The position numbers and the translations under genes were made by a program. The notes under the pieces are model-generated. The model saw only the letters and a list, made by a program, of their open reading frames with translations, did no database searches and was not told where the DNA came from. From HLUCCA09 sp965277275 (GTDB taxonomy: Bacteria; Pseudomonadota; Alphaproteobacteria; Rhodobacterales; Rhodobacteraceae), in assembly GCA_965277275.1 (NCBI GenBank), contig CBDICG010000002.1, positions 3,224,001 through 3,288,000 of the forward strand: a stretch of DNA of 64,000 nt, given 5' to 3'. This document shows, in pieces, positions 55,408-64,000 of this stretch. The stretch's first letter is position 1. Each line of letters opens with the position of its first letter.

Positions 55408-56297
55408 TCAAACTGGCGACCCACGACCGCTACCCCTACAGCGCTATCACGAATCGTGCGGACTACAGCTTTCCGGGCGGTAAGCGGCTAGCCGTCTATA
55501 TCGGGCTGAACCTTGAGCACTTCGCCTTTGGCGAGGGGTTGGGGGCGGAGCTCGCGCCCGGTGGCCCGCAGCCCGACATCCTGAACTACGCATGGCGCGA
55601 CTACGGAAACCGGGTGGGCGCCTGGCGGATGCGCGACATGTTCGATGCGTTGGAGATGCCTGCCAGTGTTTTGGCCAATTCGGTCATGTACGACTATGCG
55701 CCCGATCTGATGGCCGCCTACAGCGCCCGTGGGGATGAGATCGTCGGCCATGGCCGCACCAATTCCGAGCGTCAGAGCGTGCTGCCCGAGGCGGACGAAG
55801 CCGTGCTGATCGCAGAGGCGACGGACGTGCTGACGCAAGCTGAAGGGACGGCGCCCAAGGGGTGGCTCTCCCCCTGGATCGCGGAGAGCACGGCCACACC
55901 GGACCTGCTCAAGGCGGCCGGATACGGTTACACGCTGAACTGGTGCATGGACGATCAGCCGGTCTGGATTCAGACGAAGCACGGGCCACTCCTCTCGATC
56001 CCGTATCCGCAAGAAGCCAACGACATCCCGTCGATCGTGGCTCGAAAGGATGGGTCGCAGGCCTTCGCGGATATCATCCGTGAGAACTTCGACGAGATGC
56101 TGGAGCAGTCCGAGCAGCAGCCTTTGGTGATGGGGATCGCGCTTCATCCCTACCTTGTGGGTCAACCCTACCGCCTGCGCGCCCTGCGCCGTGTCCTGAC
56201 GCATATCTGTGCGCATCGCGACGATATCTGGCTGACGCGTGCGGGCGACATCTACGATTTCTGTCTTGGGTGCGAGGCGATCCCGAAGCCCGTCTAG
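55404..56297 (+). CDS. polysaccharide deacetylase-family protein, PuuE-like
   Basis: A 297-residue NodB-fold enzyme. RLAVYIGLNLEHFAFGEGLG, NYAWRDYGNRVGAWRMRDMF, EIVGHGRTNSERQSVL (the PuuE-type GHGxxN in place of the usual HxxxH) and GWLSPWIAESTATPDLLKAA. Cofactor-independent allantoinase PuuE and other cyclic-amide hydrolases belong here. The substrate is probably a cyclic amide rather than chitin. Its stop overlaps the convergent amidase stop (CTAG at 56294-56297). Confidence 0.82.
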   Translation: MIKLATHDRYPYSAITNRADYSFPGGKRLAVYIGLNLEHFAFGEGLGAELAPGGPQPDILNYAWRDYGNRVGAWRMRDMFDALEMPASVLANSVMYDYAPDLMAAYSARGDEIVGHGRTNSERQSVLPEADEAVLIAEATDVLTQAEGTAPKGWLSPWIAESTATPDLLKAAGYGYTLNWCMDDQPVWIQTKHGPLLSIPYPQEANDIPSIVARKDGSQAFADIIRENFDEMLEQSEQQPLVMGIALHPYLVGQPYRLRALRRVLTHICAHRDDIWLTRAGDIYDFCLGCEAIPKPV

Positions 56298-57484
56298 GGC
56301 TGCCCGATACCTGCGGCTTGCGCCAGCGCGATCAATCCGCGCTCCTGTCCGGGGGCACCGAGCAGGCTGAGGCCGACCGGCCCGCCGTCGACCCGCCCCG
56401 CAGGCACCGAAAGTTGCGGAAAGCCGGACAGACCTGCAATGCACAGCATGGCGAATGCGCGTTGGCGGAAATCGTCCAGTTGCCCCGGATCGGCGGTGAG
56501 CAGAGGGGCGGGGCCGGGCGACGTGGGCAACACGAGCACTGTCCCTTCTGTCATAACGCTGGCCATGCGCGCGCGTACCGTGTCATGGGCGGCCCGGGCC
56601 TCCGCCCAGGTTTCGGCGTCGATCCTGGACGCAATCTCGAAGCGCTCACGTATGCCGGGGCCAAATTCCGGTGTGTTGGCCTGCACCCACGCGCCGAGGC
56701 ACTCCCAGATCTCGGCGGCCTGGCAAATGCGGAACGTCTCACGCCACGCCGCCAAGCCTTCGGGTGCAAGGACCACAGGCTCTGCGTGTCCGATATGTGC
56801 CTGGAGCTCGGCCAGTGCGGGGGCAAGAGCCGATACGCAGTCCGGCTCTGCCTCTGCCCAAGCGTCCACCGGCAGCAATAGACGGGTCGGTGGCGCGGTT
56901 TCGGCATAGCCATAGGCTTGTGCGGTAAGGTCCATGCCGCGGGCGCCGGCGGCGAACCAGCCGACCGTGTCGAACGACCGCGTGAAGGGCATCGCCCCGT
57001 CCAGTGAGACCTGCCCAAAGGTGGAGCGCACACCCCAGACCCCGCAGAACGAAGCGGGCAGTCGCACGGATCCGCCCGTGTCGCTGCCCAGCCCGACGTC
57101 GACGAGCCCTGCCGCCACCGCGGCAGCCGATCCGGAAGACGATCCGCCCGGAACGCGCCGCGGATCTGCACTGTTCCGAGGCGTCCCGTAATGCGCGTTT
57201 GCCCCGATCAAAGAGTAGGCCAACTCGTCGGTATGTGTTTTGCCCAGGAGCGTGGCGCCCGCATCCAACAGGGCTTGCACGGCGAAAGCTGTGTTCGTGG
57301 CCGGCTCATGCGTTCGCGCCCAATCGGGATTGCCATAGCCTGTCACATGGCCGGCAATGTCGTAGAGATCCTTCGCCCCAAAGGTCATGCCCGCCAATGG
57401 GCCATCTGCCGATCCGGCCAAGTCGAAGAGCTTGGAAAACGCGTTCACGTCCTTGTCCATGGCGGCACTCATCCTTTCACTCAT
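56294..57484 (-). CDS. amidase-signature hydrolase, AtzE-like
   Basis: A 396-residue amidase. Catalytic Lys in MTFGAKDLYDIAG, cis-Ser in PGGSSSGSAAAVA and nucleophile Ser in GLGSDTGGSVRLPASFCGVW. AtzE (1-carboxybiuret hydrolase) and allophanate hydrolase are relatives. ATG 57484 overlaps the end of the upstream AtzH-like gene by 8 bp; ATG 57472 with GAAAGG upstream is also possible. No separate AtzG-size partner is visible. Confidence 0.82.
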   Translation of the reverse strand: MSERMSAAMDKDVNAFSKLFDLAGSADGPLAGMTFGAKDLYDIAGHVTGYGNPDWARTHEPATNTAFAVQALLDAGATLLGKTHTDELAYSLIGANAHYGTPRNSADPRRVPGGSSSGSAAAVAAGLVDVGLGSDTGGSVRLPASFCGVWGVRSTFGQVSLDGAMPFTRSFDTVGWFAAGARGMDLTAQAYGYAETAPPTRLLLPVDAWAEAEPDCVSALAPALAELQAHIGHAEPVVLAPEGLAAWRETFRICQAAEIWECLGAWVQANTPEFGPGIRERFEIASRIDAETWAEARAAHDTVRARMASVMTEGTVLVLPTSPGPAPLLTADPGQLDDFRQRAFAMLCIAGLSGFPQLSVPAGRVDGGPVGLSLLGAPGQERGLIALAQAAGIGQP

Positions 57485-57866
57485 CCATCCACGACACATG
57501 TGCCGCGACGATCTTCCATCCATCGGGAAAGCGCACCCAGCTATGGGTTTGCCGTCCTGTCCGGGGTGTCGTTCTGCGTGTGAATTCGGTGCACGCGGTC
57601 GCGAAGTCCGTCCCGAAGGTCGTGATCACGGTGTTGCTCAGGCTACGCTCCAACCCTTTGGAGGGCCGCGCCTTGCGAAACTTGAGGATCTGCGCGTGAC
57701 CATAGAGGTTCTCGGTCGCTCCGAGGCGCACCACCTGATCGCTGGCCCAGAACAGCGCATCGAGCGTCGTCACATCATTGGTCGTCAGCGCTTTCTCGTA
57801 ACGCTGAAACGCCGCTGTCACCTCCCGGAGAACTTCCGGGATGTTCACCTCTTGCATGTGTCGCAT
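57477..57866 (-). CDS. AtzH/HpxZ-like NTF2-fold protein
   Basis: A 129-residue protein (IPEVLREVTAAFQRYEKALT, TNDVTTLDALFWASDQVVRL, TTFGTDFATACTEFTRR, FPDGWKIVAAHVSWMDE). This is the AtzH/HpxZ (DUF3225) pattern. AtzH decarboxylates or hydrolyses an intermediate in cyanurate degradation; HpxZ is in the oxalurate/purine route. Coupled with the amidase gene. ATG 57866 or 57857. Confidence 0.75.
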   Translation of the reverse strand: MRHMQEVNIPEVLREVTAAFQRYEKALTTNDVTTLDALFWASDQVVRLGATENLYGHAQILKFRKARPSKGLERSLSNTVITTFGTDFATACTEFTRRTTPRTGRQTHSWVRFPDGWKIVAAHVSWMDE

Positions 57867-58220
57867 GCTCCCCGCGTGTGTCGCACAGTGTACTGAATAT
57901 GCACACGTTTGCCGACCGATCGACACCTCTTTCCTTTGTAAGATCACTTTGTCTGGGGTGGTCTAGCCACTGGTTTTGAAAGGGTTGGCCGCCGCTTGCG
58001 GTATCCTGTTTGACATACGGTTGCGCAGGGCTGCACCTGCCGAGAGCGGATCACACATTGGCCATTCACGCCACGAGGCCAAATTGGCTTCAGTTGCGTC
58101 AAGTTTCTCATTCCCGCTCGTGGTGCTGGCCATTGTCCATTTAGTGGCAAGGGGCGCTGTTCTACAGGCATCTTGAATTATTCGGTCGAATGATTTAATT
58201 ATGAGGTGAGGAGGCGCTAT
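57867..58220. other. 350-bp divergent promoter region
   Basis: Between the AtzH-like gene (minus) and the TetR gene (plus). GTGTCGCA occurs twice near the AtzH end (57868-57890 area). Near the TetR end it holds the inverted repeat at 58176-58195. Confidence 0.4.
58176..58195. promoter_or_regulatory. probable TetR operator, inverted repeat
   Basis: Arms AATTATTCG (58176-58184) and CGAATGATT (58187-58195) are symmetrical at 8 of 9 positions with a 2-bp centre. It lies 25 bp before the TetR start. Autoregulation by that protein is the simplest reading. Confidence 0.5.
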
Positions 58221-58853
58221 ATGGCCCGGGTCACCGCAGAACGTGTCGAACAAACGAAGCGCGAGCTTCTGGAGGCTGCGCGGCAGGTGCTGACCAGTGA
58301 CGGGTTCGCAGGGCTTTCGACCCGGCGCGTAGCGGAGGCTGCCGGCACGCAAATGAGCCAGATCCAGTATCACTTCGGCTCGAAGGAGGGGATGATCCTC
58401 GCACTGTTCGAGGACATGAACCTGCGCCTCATCGACCGTCAGCGCGAGACGTTCGAGAATCCCGACCTCGCCGTGTCGCAAAAATGGCTCCTCGCGTGTG
58501 ACTACCTCGATGAGGATCTGGCCTCTGGATACGTCCATGTCCTGCAGGAGTTGATCGCTGCGGGTTGGTCGAACCCTGCTCTCGGAGAGGCGGTGCGCGG
58601 CGGTCTCAACCACTGGCACACGCTGATTGGCAGCCTCGCGCGGGAGTTCGGGGAGGCCCACGGTGGCTTCGGACCGTTCAGCGCCGAGGAGGTCGCATCG
58701 CTCGTGAGCGCGGCTTTCGTCGGGGCGGAGGCGCTGATCCTCCTGGGCTACGAGGACACCCGCCATCCGATCCGTGGCGCCCTCCGCCGCGTCGGAGAAG
58801 CCATGGCCAGGATCGAAGCAGAGCAGAACCTGAAATCCCAACCCCAGGAGTGA
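58221..58853 (+). CDS. TetR-family transcriptional regulator
   Basis: A 210-residue regulator (KRELLEAARQVLTSDGFAGL, RRVAEAAGTQMSQIQYHFGS). ATG 58221 is supported by GAGGAGG eight bases upstream. Followed after 4 bp by the hydrolase-glycosyltransferase gene, so it probably controls that gene and itself through the upstream inverted repeat. Ligand unknown. Confidence 0.88.
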   Translation: MARVTAERVEQTKRELLEAARQVLTSDGFAGLSTRRVAEAAGTQMSQIQYHFGSKEGMILALFEDMNLRLIDRQRETFENPDLAVSQKWLLACDYLDEDLASGYVHVLQELIAAGWSNPALGEAVRGGLNHWHTLIGSLAREFGEAHGGFGPFSAEEVASLVSAAFVGAEALILLGYEDTRHPIRGALRRVGEAMARIEAEQNLKSQPQE

Positions 58854-58857
58854 TCCC

Positions 58858-60948
58858 ATGCGTGCAATGCTGCCCCACACCGAAGGTTTCCTCGATCGCG
58901 ACGGCATCAAGGTGCACTACGAAGTCTACGGCAGAGGGGACCGCACCATCGTGTTTGTCCCGACATGGTCGATCATTCACTCACGCTGCTGGAAGGCGCA
59001 GATCCCGTATTTTGCGGAGCACTTCCAGGTCCTCGTTCTGGATCCGCGTGGGAATGGAAAATCCGACCGCCCGGATACGCCCGAGGGGCATTCCTTGCTC
59101 AAATGCATGGAAGACGTGATCGACGTCATGGATCGCACGCAGACGGACAAAGCGACGCTGGTCGGTCTGTCGTTTAGCGGCAAGGTGTCCTTTGCCATTG
59201 CGGCGAGATGGCCAGAGCGCGTGGAGGCGGTGGTGACGACGGGCGCGTCGCTCAATCTCGTGCCGAGCTACGAAGAGCGCGGAAAGTACTTCGACGAGGA
59301 GTGTCCCGACCCCAAGGATTGGCAGAAATTCAATCGATTGCACTGGCAGCGCAACTATCGGGACTTTCTGGAGTTCTTCTTCGGCAAGGTCTTTTCGGAG
59401 CCGCATTCGACCAAGCAATTGGAGGACGCGATTGAATGGGGCCTGCAGGGCGATGGCGACATGCTCGCGATGACCATCGCCGGCCGGGGGGATGATGTCG
59501 TTTTCGATGAGGACACAATGCGACGTGTCAAGTGCCCGTCCCTTATCATGGTCGGCGACGGGGACGAGATTGTGCCCCCCGAAGATTCCTATCGCGCGGC
59601 GGAGTTGACGGGTGGCGAACTCGTTGTTTTTCCCGGGGGCGGCCACGCGCTGCAGTCCCGGTTTCCTGCGTGGTTCAATACACAGATACGAGACTTCCTT
59701 GCCCGCCACCTCGGGACGCACAAGCCCGTTCAGCGCCGGGCAAAGGCGGCCAAGCGTGCGCTCTATCTCTCCTCGCCGATCGGGCTGGGGCATGCCCGGC
59801 GCGACCTCGCCGTCACGCGTGAGCTGCGTAAGCTGCACCCCGACCTTCAGGTGGATTGGCTCGCGCAGGATCCGGTGACGCGGTTCCTTCAGGCCAACGA
59901 CGAGGCCATTCACCCGGCAAGCCGCCTGATGGCCAACGAGAGCGCGCATATTGAAGAGGAGGCCGGAGAGCATGACCTTCACGCGTTTCAGGCAATCCGG
60001 CGAATGGACGAAATCCTGATCAAGAACTTCATGGTCTTTCAGGAGGCGCTTGAAGAGGACAGGTACGACCTTGTGATCGCGGACGAAGCCTGGGACGTCG
60101 ATCACTTCTGGCACGAGCATCCGGAATTGAAGCGCGCGCCCATCGCGTGGTTCACAGATTTCGTTGGCTGGGTCCCGTTTCCCGAGAACGGAGCGCGTGA
60201 GGCGTATCTCACGACCGACTACAATGCGGAGATGATCGGCCATGTCGAAAGCCGCCCCGACGTGCGGGATCGGGCGATCTTCGTCGGCTCAAGCGCGGAT
60301 ATCGTGGACATGTCGCTTGGTGACGGCCTGCCCAGGATGCGGGACTGGATTCCCGACCACTACGAGTTTTCCGACTACATCATCGGCACGCATCCGCACG
60401 CCTTCGGGTCTCGCGACGACCTGCGCGCCGAGTTTGGTTACGACGACGGGCGCAAGACCTGCATTGTGGCGGTTGGCGGCTCGGGCGTCGGCGCGACGCT
60501 GATCCGCCGCATTCTGTCTGCGTATCCTGTCGCCAAGACAAAGATCCCCGAGCTTCGCATGATCGTTGTCACCGGTCCCCGATTGGATCCGGCCGCGTTC
60601 GACGTTCCGGATGGGGTGGAGTTTCGCGCGTTCGTCCCCGATCTCGATCGGCACCTTGCCGCCTGTGACCTTGCCTTGGTACAAGGCGGGCTTACGACGT
60701 GCATGGAATTGGCGGCTGCCGGAACGCCGTTCCTCTACTTCCCGCTTCGCAACCATTTCGAACAGAACTTCCATGTTGCGGGTCGACTGGAGCGCTACAA
60801 TGCGGGGCGCCGGATGATCTTCTCCGAAAGCGGGCCGGGTGAAATAGCGCAGGCCATGCTCGAGGAGCTTCAGTTCCCACGCAGGCCCCATCCGGTGGCG
60901 GCTGACGGAGCGGCCCGAGCAGCCGCGATGCTGGCTGACATGCTCTGA
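58858..60948 (+). CDS. alpha/beta-hydrolase fused to MGT-type glycosyltransferase
   Basis: A 696-residue two-domain protein. Residues 1-285: alpha/beta hydrolase with VLDPRGNGKSDRPD, nucleophile Ser105 (LVGLSFSGK), Asp236 (VGDGDEIVPP) and His263 (PGGGHALQSRF). Residues ~300-690: a GT-B/MGT glycosyltransferase-like domain (PIGLGHARRDLAV, then CDLALVQGGLTTCMELAAAG). The two domains may act in sequence, cleaving an ester and glycosylating the product, or conjugating a toxic compound. Read as one frame without stops. Regulated by the adjacent TetR gene. Confidence 0.85.
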   Translation: MRAMLPHTEGFLDRDGIKVHYEVYGRGDRTIVFVPTWSIIHSRCWKAQIPYFAEHFQVLVLDPRGNGKSDRPDTPEGHSLLKCMEDVIDVMDRTQTDKATLVGLSFSGKVSFAIAARWPERVEAVVTTGASLNLVPSYEERGKYFDEECPDPKDWQKFNRLHWQRNYRDFLEFFFGKVFSEPHSTKQLEDAIEWGLQGDGDMLAMTIAGRGDDVVFDEDTMRRVKCPSLIMVGDGDEIVPPEDSYRAAELTGGELVVFPGGGHALQSRFPAWFNTQIRDFLARHLGTHKPVQRRAKAAKRALYLSSPIGLGHARRDLAVTRELRKLHPDLQVDWLAQDPVTRFLQANDEAIHPASRLMANESAHIEEEAGEHDLHAFQAIRRMDEILIKNFMVFQEALEEDRYDLVIADEAWDVDHFWHEHPELKRAPIAWFTDFVGWVPFPENGAREAYLTTDYNAEMIGHVESRPDVRDRAIFVGSSADIVDMSLGDGLPRMRDWIPDHYEFSDYIIGTHPHAFGSRDDLRAEFGYDDGRKTCIVAVGGSGVGATLIRRILSAYPVAKTKIPELRMIVVTGPRLDPAAFDVPDGVEFRAFVPDLDRHLAACDLALVQGGLTTCMELAAAGTPFLYFPLRNHFEQNFHVAGRLERYNAGRRMIFSESGPGEIAQAMLEELQFPRRPHPVAADGAARAAAMLADML

Positions 60949-61274
60949 CACCTGTCACGGATGGCATCTGGATGTCGGGCAGGGCTGGTTTCTGCGTTGC
61001 CGTGTCGTGCAATCGCCTCTGATCGCGTTCGGCTTTGGGCCCGGCGAAACGGGAGCGAGGCCCAGCCGTTTTGCCTATGGCATCTCCCGAGATCCTCGTT
61101 GACCAAAGAAAGTGCCCTTGCTGCGCTACGATCGCCACAGAAGCAATGGGTCCGAACGTTTCGAAAGGTCTGGTCCCGAAGGGTCTCGTGCGACACGGAC
61201 TCACCTCGATTCCGCTGGACCAGCTGTGCCAGTGTCTGAAGGTCGCAATCGGCGAACAGGCGGATGGAGCTGAA
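60949..61274. other. 325-bp intergenic region
   Basis: Between the fusion gene and the DUF4202 gene. The frame ahead of DUF4202 is open to 61035 but shows no family features, so the promoter is placed here. No clear operator was found. Confidence 0.3.
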
Positions 61275-61850
61275 ATGAGTGGCTCGTTTGAATCGGCGAT
61301 AGCTGCGATAGATGCTGCAAACGTCGCTGACCCCAATCTCGAGCCGGACGGGGAGCGGCGGGTTCCCGCTGCGTTGCTCTACGGACACCGGATGAGCGAA
61401 GAATGCGCGCGGCTCTTCCCGGAAGCTTCGGAAGTTCTCAGGATCGCGGCGCGAGGCCAGCATATCGAACGCTGGACGCTGCCTCGCAGCGACTTTCCCG
61501 AGGGCCGCGAAGGTTATCTGGCGTGGCGTCGCGAGCAAGCGCGCAGGCATGCAGAGCGTGTAGCTGGCATTATGGCTGACTCTGGATACGGGCCGGAAGA
61601 GTGTGCACGCGTCGGAACCATCCTGCGCAAGGAGAGGATCAAGCGCGATGCCGAGGTCCAGCAACTCGAGGATGTGATCTGCTTCGTGTTCCTGCGCTGG
61701 TATATGGGACCTTTCGCCGAAGGACGCGACTTGGACGACCTGCGGCGCATCGTGAGCAAGACGGCGCGCAAGATGTCCGACGCGGCCCGGCAGAAGGCCA
61801 TCGCAGAGTTCGAGATACCGGCGCCCTTCGTGGACGCCTTCGCGTCCTAG
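61275..61850 (+). CDS. DUF4202 protein
   Basis: A 191-residue helical protein (FESAIAAIDAANVADPNLEP, ALLYGHRMSEECARLFPEAS, RGQHIERWTLPRSDFPEGRE, GTILRKERIKRDAEVQQLED, CFVFLRWYMGPFAEG). Function unknown; family members often lie beside denitrification genes. Here it precedes a Crp/Fnr regulator and a decayed norB. ATG 61275. Confidence 0.85.
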   Translation: MSGSFESAIAAIDAANVADPNLEPDGERRVPAALLYGHRMSEECARLFPEASEVLRIAARGQHIERWTLPRSDFPEGREGYLAWRREQARRHAERVAGIMADSGYGPEECARVGTILRKERIKRDAEVQQLEDVICFVFLRWYMGPFAEGRDLDDLRRIVSKTARKMSDAARQKAIAEFEIPAPFVDAFAS

Positions 61851-61932
61851 GTGCCATGCAGCAATGTAATTCCTGCCTTTCCAGCCCTTGCGCGCACCAC
61901 CCGCGCGGCGAGAGCATACGCAACAGGCAGCG

Positions 61933-62667
61933 ATGCAGGAGCTTTCCCCCGTGACCCCGGAACAGTCTGACATCGCAAGACAAAGCCAGCTCCTTGTGAA
62001 CTTCCCGGACGCCATTGCGGATGCGGCCCTGAAGCGCTCCATCGTGAAGCACTTCCGGCACGGAGAGGTGATTTTCAGCCATGGCGACCCGGCCCATTCG
62101 GTCCACATTGTGCTGGACGGCTGGGTGAAGCTCTATCGCGTCGCCCCGAGCGGCACGGAGGCCGTTGTCGGGGTCTTCACGCGCGGGCGCAGTTTTGGAG
62201 AAGCGGTCGCGCTTCAGGGCGGTGCTTATCCCGTTACGGGGGAGGCCGCGACCGATTGCACCTTGGTGGTCGTGCGTGCGGCAGAGCTCACGTCGATCAT
62301 GAATTCCAATCCCGAGATCTGCATTGCGGTTCTCGCGTCCACCTTCGCGCATCTGCAATCGCTCGTGGGACAGTTGGAGCAGCTCAAGGCCCATACCGGA
62401 GCCCAGCGGGTCGCCGAGTTCCTGGTACAGCTCGCGCCCGTCGCCGAGGGACCCTGCCTCGTCACCTTGCCATTCGACAAGATCCTGATCGCCGGGCGGC
62501 TCGGCATGAAGCCGGAAAGCCTGTCCCGTGCCTTCGTGCGCCTTCGCGAGATCGGTGTCACGATCCGCCAGACGCGCGCCGAGATCGCTGACATCCACGC
62601 GCTGCGCCTCTACGCCGCCGGTGAGGAGAGCAGGCCGGATGAAGACGGCTCCCGTGCGGCGATGTAG
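61933..62667 (+). CDS. Crp/Fnr-family (Dnr-like) transcriptional regulator
   Basis: A 244-residue regulator. Cyclic-nucleotide-like barrel (HGEVIFSHGDPAHSVHIVLD, GWVKLYRVAPSGTEAVVGVF, GRSFGEAVALQG) then a winged helix (AGRLGMKPESLSRAFVRLRE). There is no N-terminal Cys cluster, so it is a Dnr/NnrR-type nitric-oxide or CO sensor rather than an oxygen-sensing Fnr. Its usual targets are nor and nir genes, and a norB remnant is convergent here. ATG 61933. Confidence 0.85.
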   Translation: MQELSPVTPEQSDIARQSQLLVNFPDAIADAALKRSIVKHFRHGEVIFSHGDPAHSVHIVLDGWVKLYRVAPSGTEAVVGVFTRGRSFGEAVALQGGAYPVTGEAATDCTLVVVRAAELTSIMNSNPEICIAVLASTFAHLQSLVGQLEQLKAHTGAQRVAEFLVQLAPVAEGPCLVTLPFDKILIAGRLGMKPESLSRAFVRLREIGVTIRQTRAEIADIHALRLYAAGEESRPDEDGSRAAM

Positions 62668-62764
62668 AGGCCGGCGCCAAGCACCACCTTCTCGCTGAAA
62701 ACCGGCATTCAAAACATCGGGCCACCGGGCCGTAGTGCAAAAGGTGTCGTCGGCCCGTCTCGCG

Positions 62765-63767
62765 CGGTCATGCACCAACGAGTTGGCGACAGATCTTTGG
62801 CGGGGCGATGGGCAGGCGCCCTGCATGCCGCAAGATGATGAACCCACCAAAGCCGAGAATCCGCGCTAAATGCGCCTTGGATTGGACGCGACGCGTGACG
62901 ACGAAGACGGCGTGACGGGAGCGGCGCGCCTCGCGCACGGCCATCGCCCTATCGTCGATCCCCATGACACGCTGCACGCGGGTTTGCGCGGTGTCGGCGA
63001 AGGCGAGCAAGAAGGTCATGCCGTCCGCCGTCGGTCAGAAGGAGGCCAAGAATACTTGGTGGTAGGGATTGCGACCCTTCAGGATCAGCGTGGCGTAGGT
63101 CCTTGTTGAAAGGTTGGGTGAAACGAAGACACCGATGAACGCGAGGTGCCCGTGGGCTGCGGTGATCTGCGTGCTGCAGAAGTAGGATTTCACCTCGTGC
63201 AGCGTGTGGATAAAGCCCCAGTCGCCTGCCCCGAAGAAGGCCAGCATTTCGTAGCCGAGCGACCAGAGCAGGGCGGCCTTGATGGGGTGATTGTGCCGTC
63301 CTTTCCAGATCATCAGGATGGAAGGGGCATCGTGATGAAGAACGGGGTTACTTCGAGGCTGGAGAAGATCGATGCGACCCACTGCCAGTCACTCGGTATG
63401 CCGATCTGGTGGTAGTGGTGTCCGGTGCCGAGGATGTCAGAATTGAGTGCGGCAGCGACAATGAAATAGAGCCACTACCCGACGATCTCGCGTTCACGCC
63501 CGTCAGCTAGAGCATCAGTACGGCAAGGATGGAGCCGATGATCAGCTCCCCAAAACCCCCAATCCAGAGGTGTACGACGCACCAGCATAACATCTTGTCC
63601 ACCGACAGGTTAGCCGGGTTGTAGAAGAAGAAAGAAAATGGACGCGCCAAGGCCCAGAGGCCGAGTGGCAGGATGTTGGAGATCACGAGTTCGTGCCCTT
63701 TCAAAACCGTCATCGGGACGTTGAAGAGAAGGGTTGGCGCAGCAACGGCAACTTCTGCATTTTCCAT
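62765..63767 (-). pseudogene. norB: norB-like nitric oxide reductase large subunit, decayed
   Basis: Pieces of a heme-copper NorB-like protein read on the minus strand. From 63767: MENAEVAVAAPTLLFNVPMT, then FFYNPANLSVDKMLCWCVVH and LWIGGFGELIIGSILAVLML to a TAG. In another frame, after a further TAG: WLYFIVAAALNSDILGTGHH and SDWQWVASIFSSLEVTPFF. From ~63330: IKAALLWSLGYEMLAFFGAG, WGFIHTLHEVKSY and STQITAAHGHLAFIGVF. The GTGHH, VVHLW and AAHGHLA segments hold the heme/metal His positions. Several stops and frameshifts break it. It is beyond function. Confidence 0.75.
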
Positions 63768-64000
63768 TTGCTTTTCCCTAGAGTCTCAGGAATTCGTGCC
63801 AAGAAAGTTTCCCTTCAGGATTTTGAAGAGATGCGTCGCAGTCGTGATCAGGGTGTCGGTCAGCAAAATTGCCGATTTTAGATGAGCGAGTATTGGTGAA
63901 TGATTCTTTGCGCATGCTCTCCTTGGGGATAAAGAAACAGGCCGCACTGAAAGCCTCAGAAGCAGCAATGCAATGAGGCTATTCGTATGCAGTATGCACG
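63768..64000. other. window-edge intergenic region
   Basis: Upstream of the norB remnant. I looked for an FNR/Dnr box of TTGAT-N4-ATCAA form and found none convincing. Short frames here have no family features. Confidence 0.25.

Noticed and set aside
57963..58910. Long minus-strand frame opposite the TetR gene
   Set aside because: Its composition is that of an antisense shadow, while the plus strand has clear TetR motifs and a strong ribosome site.
1..64000. Amber codon recoding or readthrough as a general feature
   Set aside because: Many intact genes in the window end with TAG (for example the kinase, YcaQ-like and b561 genes), so TAG is a normal stop here.
1..64000. CRISPR arrays, tRNA and rRNA genes
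   Set aside because: No regularly spaced repeats, tRNA cloverleaf patterns or rRNA signatures were seen on either strand.

Overview
The window is high-GC DNA with tightly packed operons, frequent ATGA overlaps and gene content typical of Rhodobacterales (Roseobacter-type Alphaproteobacteria): Tat-exported BMP and NMT1 transporters, an AtzH/AtzE-like amidase pair, TTC38-like and DUF4202 proteins, and a norB remnant. I cannot tell from sequence alone whether this is a chromosome or a plasmid. Relaxase and MobC fragments near 11 kb show that plasmid or conjugative DNA has been here.

About 2.4-11.6 kb is a decayed mobile and defence island. It holds an IS1182-type transposase remnant, a frameshifted serine resolvase, an IS5 element, an IS3 element and a partial second IS3. 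The IS5 element sits in the 3' end of a GHKL/HSP90-type ATPase gene that carries five in-frame stops. An apparently intact vapBC pair lies upstream of that ATPase gene. A broken retron-type reverse transcriptase reads in frame into the start of a trypsin-like protease domain and is cut off by the IS3. MobC and relaxase fragments follow. This is the most unusual part of the window: the remains of a retron RT-protease beside an ATPase and a toxin-antitoxin pair.

About 11.8-31 kb is ordinary accessory chromosome-like DNA. It holds a BamA/D15-type outer-membrane protein; a five-gene operon of three HupE/UreJ-like membrane proteins, a parvulin-like protein and an exported helical protein; a PAS-GGDEF-EAL protein; a TTC38-like protein; a flavodoxin; a YcaQ-like protein; an operon of MBL lactonase-like hydrolase, NTF2-like protein, FAD oxidoreductase and SMR exporter; and a saccharopine-dehydrogenase-like reductase.

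About 30.8-44.3 kb carries a PepSY protein, a two-component system, a cytochrome b561 gene broken by one amber codon and an intact b561. It also holds a 1194-residue protein of unknown family with cysteine-peptidase-like motifs and a small downstream partner, a CadC-like TPR regulator, a homocysteine S-methyltransferase, a secreted barrel-like protein and a GNAT enzyme.

About 45-58 kb looks like one catabolic region: a BMP-family ABC importer (nucleoside type) with an amidohydrolase of the triazine/guanine deaminase superfamily, a TetR regulator, an NMT1-type ABC importer, two NTF2-like proteins (one AtzH-like), a PuuE-like deacetylase and an AtzE-like amidase. The inferred job is uptake and hydrolysis of a nitrogen heterocycle.

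About 58-64 kb has a TetR regulator with an apparent operator, a rare alpha/beta-hydrolase plus glycosyltransferase fusion, DUF4202 and Crp/Fnr proteins, and a heavily degraded norB, which suggests lost denitrification.
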